Counted from the first letter of the stretch, positions 1-7,137 are shown. The stretch is 8,276 nucleotides of DNA from Verrucomicrobiota bacterium (GCA_025360895.1 JANYBF010000298.1:1-8276); one strand, 5' to 3'. The notes: generated from the letters alone by a model not told the origin. Made by a program: numbers and translations.

Positions 1-4
1 GCTA

Positions 5-30
5 GTGTAGTGTCTGGCAAATAGCTTTAC
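5..30 (+). repeat. Left inverted end of the IS630-family element (transposase 3' side)
   Basis: These 26 bases pair with the reverse complement of 1185-1210, with 21 matches, including GTGTAGTGTC at the tip and TTTAC at the inner end. The transposase stop codon (TTA on the plus strand, 27-29) lies inside this repeat, so the gene runs right into the element end. The TA at 3-4 is read as target duplication. The identical stretch actually spans 14 bases (1-14 versus 1201-1214) because the target GCTAGC is itself palindromic. Confidence 0.85.
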
Positions 31-1166
31 GCTGGATTTGCCTTCTTTTTCCCCCGGGGCTGGGTGCATCCGGGTTTGATTTCCTCCAGCTTGGCCCGCG
101 CCCGCTCAAGCTTTTGGATGATGTCGTCCACCTTTGCCGTCCAGATAAACGGCTTGGGCTTCAGGTTCCAGGCCGCCAAGAACTGGCCGATGGCAACTTT
201 CAAATCGGGCACACTCACGAAGCTGCCACGCCGGATCGCTTTCTTCGTTAATTCGGCAAACCAACGTTCCACCAGGTTCAACCAGCTCGAACTGGTCGGG
301 ATGAAGTGGCAGATGAAGCGCGGATGCTTTTTGAGCCACGCCCGGACGTGCGGCGCTTTGTGCGTGCCAGAGTTGTCCATCACCAAGTGCAACTCGATGT
401 CCTGGGGAAATTCCCGATCCAGCCGGCGCAGAAATTTCAGCCACTCTTGATGGCGATGCCGGGCGTGACACTCGCCCACGACCTGGCCGTCCAACACGTT
501 GAGGGCCGCAAAGAGCGTCGTCGTGCCGTTGCGCTTGCAGTCGTGGGTCATCGTGCCACACCGGCCTTTCTTGAGCGGCAGTCCCGGCTGGGTTCGATCC
601 AGGGCCTGAATCTGGCTCTTCGCATCCAAACCAAGCACCAGCGCTTTCTGGGGTGGGTTCAAATACAACCCCACCACATCGGTGAGTTTCTCCAGGAATT
701 TCGCATCGCGTGAAAGCTTGAACGTCCGGCTCAGATGGGGCTGGAGTTGGTGTCGTTGCCACAACCGGTTCACGGTGTCCTTGCTGACTTTTTGCGCCGC
801 CGCCATCGTCCGGCAACTCCAATGCGTCATGCCCTTGGGCTTGGTCTGCAAGGTGGCGTTAATGATGGCGTCGCGGGTGGCTTGGTCGTAGTGCGGTTTG
901 CGGCCACGACCGGGGGCAATCTCCCAAACCTGACCGATCCCCAGGTCCCGCACTCGTTTCCGCCACAGGTTCACCGTGGGCCGGCTGACTTGGAGGCGGG
1001 CTGCCAGCGCCTGATTCGGTTCGCCAGCCAAGGCGCCCAAGACGATCCGGCAACGAAGTGCCACCTGCTGTGGTGTGCCGTGGGTGGATTCCCATTGTTC
1101 GAGTTGGCCTTGATCACCGGCACTCAATACGACGGGGAAACGCGTTTTCGACATGAATCGAATCAT
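27..1166 (-). CDS. IS630-family DDE transposase
   Basis: This 379-residue protein catalyses cut-and-paste movement of the surrounding element. The N-terminal third holds a helix-turn-helix region at about residues 37-75 (ending in the TVNLWRKRV recognition helix) and a second winged-helix-like part at about 95-145, which should bind the inverted ends. The catalytic core follows, with D181 (LGLDAKSQ), D264 (LVMDNSGTHK) and E300 (SWLNLVERWF). The last two are separated by 35 residues, the spacing usual in this family. The stretch PTSSSWLNLVERWF is the family hallmark. The tail (about 350-379) is rich in Lys and Arg. Length is normal and there is no frameshift, so the enzyme looks functional. 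The start could equally be the ATG at 1154 (residue 5, MSKTRF); neither start has a visible ribosome binding site. Confidence 0.95.
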   Translation of the reverse strand: MIRFMSKTRFPVVLSAGDQGQLEQWESTHGTPQQVALRCRIVLGALAGEPNQALAARLQVSRPTVNLWRKRVRDLGIGQVWEIAPGRGRKPHYDQATRDAIINATLQTKPKGMTHWSCRTMAAAQKVSKDTVNRLWQRHQLQPHLSRTFKLSRDAKFLEKLTDVVGLYLNPPQKALVLGLDAKSQIQALDRTQPGLPLKKGRCGTMTHDCKRNGTTTLFAALNVLDGQVVGECHARHRHQEWLKFLRRLDREFPQDIELHLVMDNSGTHKAPHVRAWLKKHPRFICHFIPTSSSWLNLVERWFAELTKKAIRRGSFVSVPDLKVAIGQFLAAWNLKPKPFIWTAKVDDIIQKLERARAKLEEIKPGCTQPRGKKKANPA

Positions 1167-1184
1167 GACGCGAAAAAATTTAAT

Positions 1185-1210
1185 GTAAACCTATTGGAGC
1201 GACACTACAC
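1185..1210 (-). repeat. Right inverted end of the IS630-family element (transposase 5' side)
   Basis: This is the partner of 5-30, ending GACACTACAC next to the TA duplication at 1211-1212. It lies upstream of the transposase start, so by convention it is the IRL end and probably carries or overlaps the transposase promoter. No clear -35/-10 pair was recognised in it. Confidence 0.85.
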
Positions 1211-1212
1211 TA

Positions 1213-1427
1213 GCTTACGCCGTGTGGAGGTTCATTCGGAGGAATAGAAATTCATATTAAGGCACTACCAATAATAAACTGAAGTTGACAGGAAATACAA
1301 TTTTGTATAGTAATTTTAAGCTCAGCAACGGGAAGCTTGGTAGGCGGAATATGTCATTAAACGCGAAAGCCGATTTGACAGGTGAAATTGTTAAGCACAG
1401 AGACAAACCAAACACAAAAACAAAAAA
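1213..1427. other. AT-rich leader between the insertion sequence and the exported-protein gene
   Basis: This 215-base stretch holds no convincing gene. It is clearly more AT-rich than its surroundings. It ends in a purine/A-rich, C-containing, G-poor tract just before the ATG at 1428 (ACAAAAACAAAAAA), likely an unstructured untranslated leader without a Shine-Dalgarno sequence. Two copies of TTGACAGG occur at 1285-1292 and 1375-1382. Any promoter for the downstream gene should lie here, and the insertion sequence sits directly upstream of it. Confidence 0.6.
1285..1311 (+). promoter_or_regulatory. Possible sigma-70-type promoter for the exported-protein gene
   Basis: A perfect TTGACA (1285-1290) is followed by TATAGT (1306-1311). 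The spacer is only 15 bases, shorter than the usual 16-18, so the match is imperfect. The setting (AT-rich gap, about 115 bases before the ATG at 1428) is suitable. A second TTGACA at 1375-1380 has no good -10 box after it. This is pattern matching only. Confidence 0.3.
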
Positions 1428-3620
1428 ATGAAAACAGTCGAAACACCAACCTTCCCCAGGCGCGTCGCGTCGAAAGGGAATTCATATCCATGCGCGCTGG
1501 CCGTGGTCCTAGCGGTGGCTGCTCTATGTAGTAGCACCGCGAAAGCGCAAATTACTACCTTGGATCCATCCTGGCGGGTCACGCCGGACACCGCCAAGCC
1601 CGGATTTAAATGGAACTATTATTCAAACAACGGCAATACGGAAAACAGCACTGCGAGGGCGGAAGCCGCCTTGGCGGGGTTGCTCAAGGATGGGACGGGG
1701 GCACTCCTCCCAAATCTTGGCGATCCGAATAATTTTGGGGCTGCCATCGCGGCGGCGGCGACTGCGAATCCCACCAATGGTTTGTTGTACTTTGAGATTG
1801 CCACCACCATCAACTTGAACAAGACCGCCGGCGCTGGCGCTGGTAACTTTCCCAACGACGAATTGGAGCCGGGCCTTAATGATCTTGAATCAACGGATGG
1901 TCAGGCAGCAGAAATTCTGACTTACATCACGCTTCCGGTTGGCACCTTCATCATGGGGGTGAGTAGCGATGATGGTTTTCAGACCAGCTCGGGTAAAAAT
2001 CCTTCCGACGCCTTTAGCAAGGTGGTTGTCGGCGAGTATATCGGCGGTCGTGGAGCGGGTGTCCCCGGCACCCTGTTCACCAACATTGTCACTGCGGCGG
2101 GGACTTATCCTTTCCGCACTGTTTGGGAGAATGGGGGCGGTGACTCCAATATTGAATGGTTCACGGTTGATTACAGCAGCGATACTAATGGCGTCTTTAA
2201 GCTTATCAACGATGTTGCAAACGGTGGCTTTGCGGCCTATCGCGCGGCTGCTGGGGCGTCGCTTCCTTTCGTCAAAACCGTGACGCCGGCACCTGTCCCC
2301 AGGCAAGGCGCGATCGTTACGAAAAGTGTTAGCGTGGTTTTGCAGGATGGAACCTCAGCGGTGGACACTAACTCCATCAAGCTGTACATAGACGGAAATC
2401 TGACAACAACCACGGTTGGGCGCGTCGGGAATGCGGTGAGCGTTAATTCAGTTGCATTGGCCGGATTGCGGACCGCCGGCGAAAGTCACACGGCCGTACT
2501 TACGTTCAAGGACGTTCCGGGAACGTATGCCAGCACCAACCAATGGGCCTTTGCCAATATTGAAAATTTGATCCTGCCGGCGAGCCCGGTCACAGGTGAA
2601 AACTTCGACTCCTATCCAGAGGCGACCAGCGCGGCAACTACGGTGCCTCCGGGTTGGACGGCTTCAAATTTTACCTATCTGGAGACTCCAGGTTGGGATA
2701 TCACCGACAGAACTTCAGATGCTTACCTTAATTGGGTTCTCATAACGACCAACACGGTGGCTGGCCAAGAACCCGAGGTGCTACAAAACGACCAAACCCA
2801 AACCATTAACGGCATACCGCTGACCAACGGTTGGATGTCGGGGAATTTAATCTTTGTGGCTTCGGATGGCCGGTTGCGAAATATTGCCAATCCCAACCCC
2901 GAACTCCCCCCGGCCAGCCAGACCATTAGCGTCGGTCAAATTCAGATCGTGGTCAGCGCTCCTTTCAATCTGTCCACCGTGACTAACCCAGTTTTGACCT
3001 TCTCCAGCGGGGTAAGAATATCGGGCAACGGCGAGCAAATGAGCGCGGAGTATTCAATCAACGGCGGCACAAGCTGGCTCCCGGTGATTTACATGCGCAA
3101 CTCGGAGAGCCTTCGCTATTTGCCGAACGGGTCCTATGATGCGGTGAAAATGTTCACCGAATCGGACACAAACCGGCTTCCGCAATATCCGACTCCTGGT
3201 GTGGGGCCGCTCGGTGGAAACTTTGGAAGCATAATCGCGGCACCTATCTCGCAAGCGCTGGCACCTTACATCGTAAATCGAAATGACGAAGTCGCTGCGC
3301 GAAGGGTTGAAGCGATTCGTCTTCCGCAAGCAAGTAAACAGGGTAACGTTCGTCTCCGTCTGACGCACTTTGGTTCCTGCGGTTGGGAGTGGGGTATTGA
3401 CAACATTGCGTTCTACGATATCGCCCCGTCCTCGCCGTTACCCGTAATCACCAGCACAACGGTCACCGGAGGCTTGGTAACAGTTAAATGGACCAATGGC
3501 GGAGTGCTTGAGTCTTCCCCGAGCCTCGTCAACCCGGTTTGGACTTCAACGGGCAACATGCTCGGAACCTACACCGAGGCGACCACGTCCGGCGCAAAGT
3601 TCTATCGCGTCAAGCAGTAA
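1428..3620 (+). CDS. Exported PA14-like / jelly-roll protein with Verrucomicrobia-type C-terminal module
   Basis: No specific function is recognised for this 730-residue secreted protein. The N-terminus has a basic region (RR at 11-12) and a hydrophobic run at about 22-34. A signal peptidase I site is likely after AKA (residue 40), with the mature chain starting QITTLDP. Residues about 60-250 resemble a PA14-type carbohydrate-binding fold: VGTFIMGVSSDDGF (171-184) and AGTYPFRTVWENGGG (224-238) are the usual 'cold, dark side' signature strands of that domain in bacterial exoproteins. Residues about 280-378 look like an Ig-like beta domain. Residues about 390-665 begin ENFDSYP and end GWEWGIDNIAFYD, a layout typical of 'choice-of-anchor' or MAM-like jelly rolls. 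The last 60 residues (about 671-730) form a short beta module ending GAKFYRVKQ, common at the C-termini of exported Verrucomicrobiota proteins and possibly a sorting tag. No catalytic motif is evident. The start is fixed by the signal peptide; no Shine-Dalgarno sequence precedes it. Confidence 0.85.
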   Translation: MKTVETPTFPRRVASKGNSYPCALAVVLAVAALCSSTAKAQITTLDPSWRVTPDTAKPGFKWNYYSNNGNTENSTARAEAALAGLLKDGTGALLPNLGDPNNFGAAIAAAATANPTNGLLYFEIATTINLNKTAGAGAGNFPNDELEPGLNDLESTDGQAAEILTYITLPVGTFIMGVSSDDGFQTSSGKNPSDAFSKVVVGEYIGGRGAGVPGTLFTNIVTAAGTYPFRTVWENGGGDSNIEWFTVDYSSDTNGVFKLINDVANGGFAAYRAAAGASLPFVKTVTPAPVPRQGAIVTKSVSVVLQDGTSAVDTNSIKLYIDGNLTTTTVGRVGNAVSVNSVALAGLRTAGESHTAVLTFKDVPGTYASTNQWAFANIENLILPASPVTGENFDSYPEATSAATTVPPGWTASNFTYLETPGWDITDRTSDAYLNWVLITTNTVAGQEPEVLQNDQTQTINGIPLTNGWMSGNLIFVASDGRLRNIANPNPELPPASQTISVGQIQIVVSAPFNLSTVTNPVLTFSSGVRISGNGEQMSAEYSINGGTSWLPVIYMRNSESLRYLPNGSYDAVKMFTESDTNRLPQYPTPGVGPLGGNFGSIIAAPISQALAPYIVNRNDEVAARRVEAIRLPQASKQGNVRLRLTHFGSCGWEWGIDNIAFYDIAPSSPLPVITSTTVTGGLVTVKWTNGGVLESSPSLVNPVWTSTGNMLGTYTEATTSGAKFYRVKQ

Positions 3621-3673
3621 GCTCCCAGCCGGTTATCCGACCGGCGGACGTCACTAGGTTTCGACGAAATCAC

Positions 3674-3710
3674 CCACCACGCACAGCAATGTGCGTGGTG
3701 GTTTTTCTTT
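3674..3710 (+). terminator. Intrinsic terminator of the exported-protein gene
   Basis: A perfect 12-bp stem (CCACCACGCACA at 3674-3685 with TGTGCGTGGTGG at 3690-3701) closes on a GCAA tetraloop of the stable GNRA class and runs straight into TTTTTCTTT. It lies 54 bases after the stop codon at 3620. A smaller hairpin (GCCGG 3628-3632 with CCGGC 3641-3645) sits between. The T-tract is on the plus-strand side, so it acts on the upstream gene and insulates the next one. Confidence 0.92.
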
Positions 3711-4128
3711 GTGGGGTGACCAACCTGATGGCGATTTCAAGAATTGACTTCCGAGCGCTGAGGGAGGTGTATGTTGACGCGGTGGGAACGGAAATGCCGG
3801 TCCGGCAAAGCTCGCATCACGATGCAACAACTTACTTCCTCAATGCGATTGTGAGCGCATCGTTTTGCGAAGCGGAAAGGGCAAAGGTCGCGTTTCCTCT
3901 CGACCCATTCTTGCGGTACATTTTCCTGTGGCGGCAAATCAATTGCCTGGCGCTCGCGTCAGCAACGGCATTAATTCTTCATTGCCGTTCTTTGGCGCGA
4001 ATGCAATTGTTTGGGTGTGCGCAGTTTCGGCTTTTTTGCGGTAATTCGGAATTCGAGATACCGGAGCATCGCAAATTATTTTGCCCCGTACCGCCGGAGC
4101 TTGGCGTGCTGTGGCAGGTCGAACACAA
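3711..4128 (+). other. Intergenic region upstream of the cytochrome/monooxygenase gene, no convincing gene
   Basis: About 420 bases lie between the terminator and the next gene. Open frames exist on both strands, but none shows a recognisable domain, a plausible start or coherent protein character. A weak promoter-like match is TTGACT at 3744-3749 with TGTATG or TATGTT near 3768-3775, with spacing of 18 or 20 bases. A hairpin with a perfect 7-bp stem occurs further on (AACGGCA 3964-3970 with TGCCGTT 3983-3989, 12-base loop). The region is longer than needed for a simple promoter and may hold a long untranslated leader or regulatory RNA structure, but nothing here identifies one. Confidence 0.5.
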
Positions 4129-5994
4129 ATGGTTAGCTTCAACCACAATTCTCTGAATTTCAGCGGGAGTTTATTTTCCAGTGTGCTTGGAAAGACCGAA
4201 GCCCCCGCCCCAGTTCCGGGCGAGGCGTCGGTCGGCGGGTGGACGGCAAAGCATGCCCACTCGGGAAGATTCCGGAAGTTACTGCTCTGCGCGTGGGTCG
4301 GAGGGTTATTCACGGCGACCGGTGAATTGCACGGTTTTCAAACGGAGCAACCGCTGATGTCACCGACCTTCAACCGGGACATCGCTCCCATCATCTTTCG
4401 CCAGTGCGCCGGATGCCATCGACCCGGACAGGCGGGGCCCTTTCCACTTCTGACGTATCACGATGCCGCAAAGCACGCCCGACAAATCGCTGAAGTCACC
4501 GCGGGCCGGTTTATGCCGCCGTGGCTGCCGGAGCCTGAGCATGGAGAGTTTTCCAACGAACGGCGGCTGGAGGCGAAAGCGATCGAGATGATTCGGCTCT
4601 GGGTTGTCAACGGCACGATTGAAGGAAAACCCGAAGATCTCCCGGCGGTGCCGGTTTGGAATGGCGAGTGGCAACTCGGCCTGCCGGACATGGTAGTCGA
4701 GGTTTCCAAAGCTTATTTGCTGCCGGCCGAAGGCAAAGACGTCTATCGAAATTTTGTGCTGCCCATCCCGATCGACGCGAAACGATTCGTTCGCGGAGTC
4801 GAATTCCGGCCGGGAAATTACAAGGTTGTGCATCATGCGTTTGTAGAGGTCGATGCAACGCGTTTGTCCCGGCGATTGGCGGAGCGAGAGCGCCCCGCCG
4901 GGTTTGACGGCATGGAGCTGCCGGAGAGCGCGCATATGCCGGGCGGACAATTGTTGGGCTGGCAACCGGGTAAACAGCCAACTTTCTCGCCACCGGGCCT
5001 GGCCTGGGAATTAAGCCCGGGGACCGACATAGTGCTGCAATTACACCTGCATCCCAGCGGCAAGCCGGAAACCGTTCGGCCCCAGGTGGGGTTCTATTTT
5101 ACCGACGACCGTCCCACCAACATGGCCTACCGGGTAAAATTGGAAAATTGGAAAATCGATGTACCACCGGGAGTTGACGACTACCATGTGGAACAAAGTT
5201 ATGTGCTACCTATTGACGTGTCGGTGCTGCGGATCCTTCCGCATGCACATTACCTGGGCAAGGAAATGCAGGTTTACGCAATCCTGCCGGATGGCACGAA
5301 AAAGTGGCTGATCTATATCCGGCAATGGGACTTCAACTGGCAGGGTGATTATGGGTACAAGAATCCGATCGAGTTGCCCAGAGGCACGCGGATCGAGATG
5401 AATTTCTCCTACGATAATTCCTCGGGAAACCTGCGCAATCCCAATCAGCCTCCGAAGCGGGTGAAGTATGGGCTGCAAAGCACCGATGAAATGGCGGCGT
5501 GTTCGATCCAGATACTACCGAAGCAACCCGCGCAACGCAGCGAGTTGGCGAAGGATTTCTACCTACACTATGCCCGCACCAGCGTGGACTATAATGAACT
5601 CCTGCTTCGGAGCGACCCGCTGGATGCGGAGGCGCACACAAAAATAGCTCGCGCCCTGCTCGCGTTGGGTGACTTAGCGGCGGCCCAGAAGCATCTTGGC
5701 GACGCCATCCGCGCCAAGCCGGACTTTGACAAAGCGTATTACGATCTTGGAATGATCTGGTTCAATCAAAACCGGTTGAAGGAAGCGGAAGCGGCATTCA
5801 AAGGCGTTGTGCGCCTCAACCCGGATGATTCTCAAGCGTACGGCAACCTCGGAATTATTTGCGTGCGAGACGGACGGCTTGAGAAGGCCGAGCAATACTT
5901 CCGTTCCGCGATTCGCCTGAATCCGGATGACACGGTGGCGCGACAAAACCTTGAAGCATTGGTACGGTCTAGGAAAACTGAAAGGAAGAACTGA
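4129..5994 (+). CDS. Exported cytochrome c / PHM-like copper monooxygenase / TPR fusion protein
   Basis: This predicted periplasmic or surface redox protein has 621 residues from ATG 4129. Residue numbers here count from an in-frame TTG at 4081, so ATG 4129 is residue 17. A basic-hydrophobic segment (RKLLLCAWVGGLF, about 65-77) is the likely signal peptide or anchor. A class I haem c domain follows, with CAGCH at 109-113 (haem-binding C109, C112, H113); M145 in RFMPPW is a candidate axial ligand. Residues about 200-480 resemble the catalytic core of peptidylglycine alpha-hydroxylating and dopamine beta-monooxygenases. All six copper ligands seem present: H251-H252 (VVHHAF) and H322 (VLQLH) for the CuH site, H388 and H390 (PHAHYLG) and M471 (STDEM) for the CuM site. 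Three TPR units cover about 513-614, each ending in a KPD/NPD-type turn. In animal enzymes this core hydroxylates peptides or dopamine using ascorbate; substrate and electron donor here are unknown, though the fused haem is a natural candidate donor. The start is uncertain: upstream of the hydrophobic segment lies an unusually long N-region, and ATG 4129 has only a weak GCAGG at 4114-4118. Confidence 0.85.
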   Translation: MVSFNHNSLNFSGSLFSSVLGKTEAPAPVPGEASVGGWTAKHAHSGRFRKLLLCAWVGGLFTATGELHGFQTEQPLMSPTFNRDIAPIIFRQCAGCHRPGQAGPFPLLTYHDAAKHARQIAEVTAGRFMPPWLPEPEHGEFSNERRLEAKAIEMIRLWVVNGTIEGKPEDLPAVPVWNGEWQLGLPDMVVEVSKAYLLPAEGKDVYRNFVLPIPIDAKRFVRGVEFRPGNYKVVHHAFVEVDATRLSRRLAERERPAGFDGMELPESAHMPGGQLLGWQPGKQPTFSPPGLAWELSPGTDIVLQLHLHPSGKPETVRPQVGFYFTDDRPTNMAYRVKLENWKIDVPPGVDDYHVEQSYVLPIDVSVLRILPHAHYLGKEMQVYAILPDGTKKWLIYIRQWDFNWQGDYGYKNPIELPRGTRIEMNFSYDNSSGNLRNPNQPPKRVKYGLQSTDEMAACSIQILPKQPAQRSELAKDFYLHYARTSVDYNELLLRSDPLDAEAHTKIARALLALGDLAAAQKHLGDAIRAKPDFDKAYYDLGMIWFNQNRLKEAEAAFKGVVRLNPDDSQAYGNLGIICVRDGRLEKAEQYFRSAIRLNPDDTVARQNLEALVRSRKTERKN

Positions 5995-6027
5995 TTCGCG
6001 GGGTTGCCAGGTGTGCCTCGGGTCGTG

Positions 6028-6047
6028 GACCGTTCCGGTGACCGGTC
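6028..6047. repeat. Short GC-rich inverted repeat after the monooxygenase gene
   Basis: Thirty-four bases after the stop codon at 5994, GACCG (6028-6032) can pair with CGGTC (6043-6047). Within it CCGGT-G-ACCGG (6035-6045) forms an 11-base near-palindrome. There is no T-tract, so it is not a standard intrinsic terminator; an operator-like site or chance are both possible. The rest of the 181-base gap (5995-6175) shows no gene, and no promoter for the following gene was recognised. Confidence 0.25.
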
Positions 6048-6175
6048 AAAAGGTCGCCCGACGGCGAAGTTTCGTCCTACTCCGCTGTCCGATGTTTTGA
6101 ATCCATTCCAGTTTTGCCCGCACATGCCTTTCCAACTTTGTTTGATACACAATAACCGCCCCGGCGAAACTTGCC

Positions 6176-7123
6176 ATGCCGCCCCCGCTCCCCGATACTC
6201 GCGCCGTGAATGACCCGGTCACCCAATTGACCAGTGAACTGATCGCCTCCTATGCGCGCGTGGGCGGCATCAACCATCTTGACGGTAGAAACCTGCCCTC
6301 CAAAAGCGTCGTTGCCGCGATCACAAAGGATTTGTTGCGTCTGCTGTTCCCGGGATTCTTCGACGAAAAGCTGATTCACTCCTCGGAACTTAAGGCGGAA
6401 ACTGCCGTACTGCTCGATTCGATCATCGGCCAGCTCGAAGACGAAATTCGCAAGAGTCTTGAATATCAGCCGCCCGCTGATCTACCGAAAAAAGAAATCA
6501 CCAGCGCCGCGCACACGTTGACCCTGGAATTTCTCGGTTGCCTGCCGTGCCTCCGCGATGTTTTACAGACAGACGCCGAAGCCGCATTCAACGGCGATCC
6601 CGCCGCGTTGAGCAAAGAGGAAGTAATTGTCGCGTATCCGTTCATCGAAACCATCGCAGTGCAACGACTCGCTCATCAACTTTATCTGAAACATGTGCCG
6701 CTCATTCCGCGCATTATGTGCGAATGGGCGCACGGCCGTACGGGCATGGACCTGCATCCAGGCGCGAAGATCGGTTCGCACTTCTTTGTGGATCATTGCA
6801 CCGGCACGGTCGTGGGGGAAACGGCGGTCATTGGCAATCATGTGAAGATGTATCACGGCGTGACGCTCGGCGCGAAGTCCACGTCCGGTGGCCAGCAATT
6901 GCGCGGGCAGAAACGCCATCCCACCATCGAAGATCATGTGACGATCTATCCCGGCGCGACGATTCTTGGTGGCGAAACGGTCATCGGCGCGGGCAGCACC
7001 GTCGGCGGCAACGTGTTCATCATGGACAGCGTTGCGCCGAACTCGCTGGTCATCTACGATGGTCTCGATATGCGCGTCTTGAACAAGGCCGAGAAAAGGA
7101 CCGTGGTGGATTTTCAGATTTAG
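6176..7123 (+). CDS. cysE: Serine O-acetyltransferase (long form)
   Basis: This enzyme makes O-acetyl-L-serine from serine and acetyl-CoA, the committed step of cysteine biosynthesis, in the cytoplasm. It has 315 residues. An alpha-helical N-terminal part (about 1-175) contains the conserved segment TDAEAAFNGDPAA (132-144), with D133 in the position of the substrate-contacting Asp92 of E. coli CysE. From about 190 the left-handed beta-helix begins (hexapeptide repeats such as LHPGAKIG and VTIYPGATILGG). The catalytic pair appears as D206-H207 in VDHCTG, followed by VVGETAVIG, and H248 in KRHPTI matches His193 of E. coli. The chain is longer at the N-terminus than E. coli CysE (273 residues), and its C-terminus lacks the usual GVPA-type ending, reading instead IYDGLDMRVL. 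Such long forms are often labelled EpsC/CysE, so the symbol is by function rather than orthology. ATG 6176 is taken as start; GTG at 6206 is an alternative. No cysteine-pathway neighbour is visible. Confidence 0.92.
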   Translation: MPPPLPDTRAVNDPVTQLTSELIASYARVGGINHLDGRNLPSKSVVAAITKDLLRLLFPGFFDEKLIHSSELKAETAVLLDSIIGQLEDEIRKSLEYQPPADLPKKEITSAAHTLTLEFLGCLPCLRDVLQTDAEAAFNGDPAALSKEEVIVAYPFIETIAVQRLAHQLYLKHVPLIPRIMCEWAHGRTGMDLHPGAKIGSHFFVDHCTGTVVGETAVIGNHVKMYHGVTLGAKSTSGGQQLRGQKRHPTIEDHVTIYPGATILGGETVIGAGSTVGGNVFIMDSVAPNSLVIYDGLDMRVLNKAEKRTVVDFQI

Positions 7124-7137
7124 CGCCGCTTTGACAG

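Larger units (their letters stand above)
5..1210 (-). mobile_element. IS630-family insertion sequence, complete
   Basis: A 1206-bp element is bounded by inverted ends that begin GTGTAGTGTC. The first 26 bases of the two ends match at 21 positions, and the first 10 are identical. A TA dinucleotide lies immediately outside each end (3-4 and 1211-1212), which is the target duplication expected of the IS630/Tc1-mariner superfamily. The outer context is GC-TA on the left and TA-GC on the right, so the rebuilt empty site is GCTAGC, containing CTAG, the target preference known for IS630 itself. One intact transposase gene on the minus strand fills the element. Intact gene and well-matched ends suggest a recent, possibly still mobile copy. 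Only two bases of left flank are visible, so what it interrupted cannot be judged. Confidence 0.9.

Noticed and set aside
64..1247. Several open frames on both strands within and beside the insertion sequence (for example 64-450, 306-713 and 735-1247 plus, 106-822 minus)
   Set aside because: They overlap the clear DDE transposase in other frames, have low-complexity Arg/Pro-rich translations and no recognised motifs. They are by-products of GC-rich coding sequence.
3771..3854. A 27-codon reading frame starting ATG at 3771, preceded by GGGAGG
   Set aside because: The ribosome-site-like GGGAGG is only about three bases from the ATG, the peptide has no recognisable features, and a match this short is easily chance.
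3539..4156. A 205-codon plus-strand open frame spanning the end of the exported-protein gene and the following gap
   Set aside because: It overlaps the real C-terminus, runs through the strong terminator at 3674-3710 and overlaps the start of the next gene, with no recognisable domain.
4129..7123. The possibility that the monooxygenase and serine acetyltransferase form an operon
   Set aside because: They are separated by 181 bases, have no functional link I can support, and show no overlap or shared ribosome-site arrangement.
6538..7134. A 198-codon plus-strand frame inside the acetyltransferase gene
   Set aside because: It is an Arg/His/Ser-rich shadow of the conserved beta-helix coding frame.
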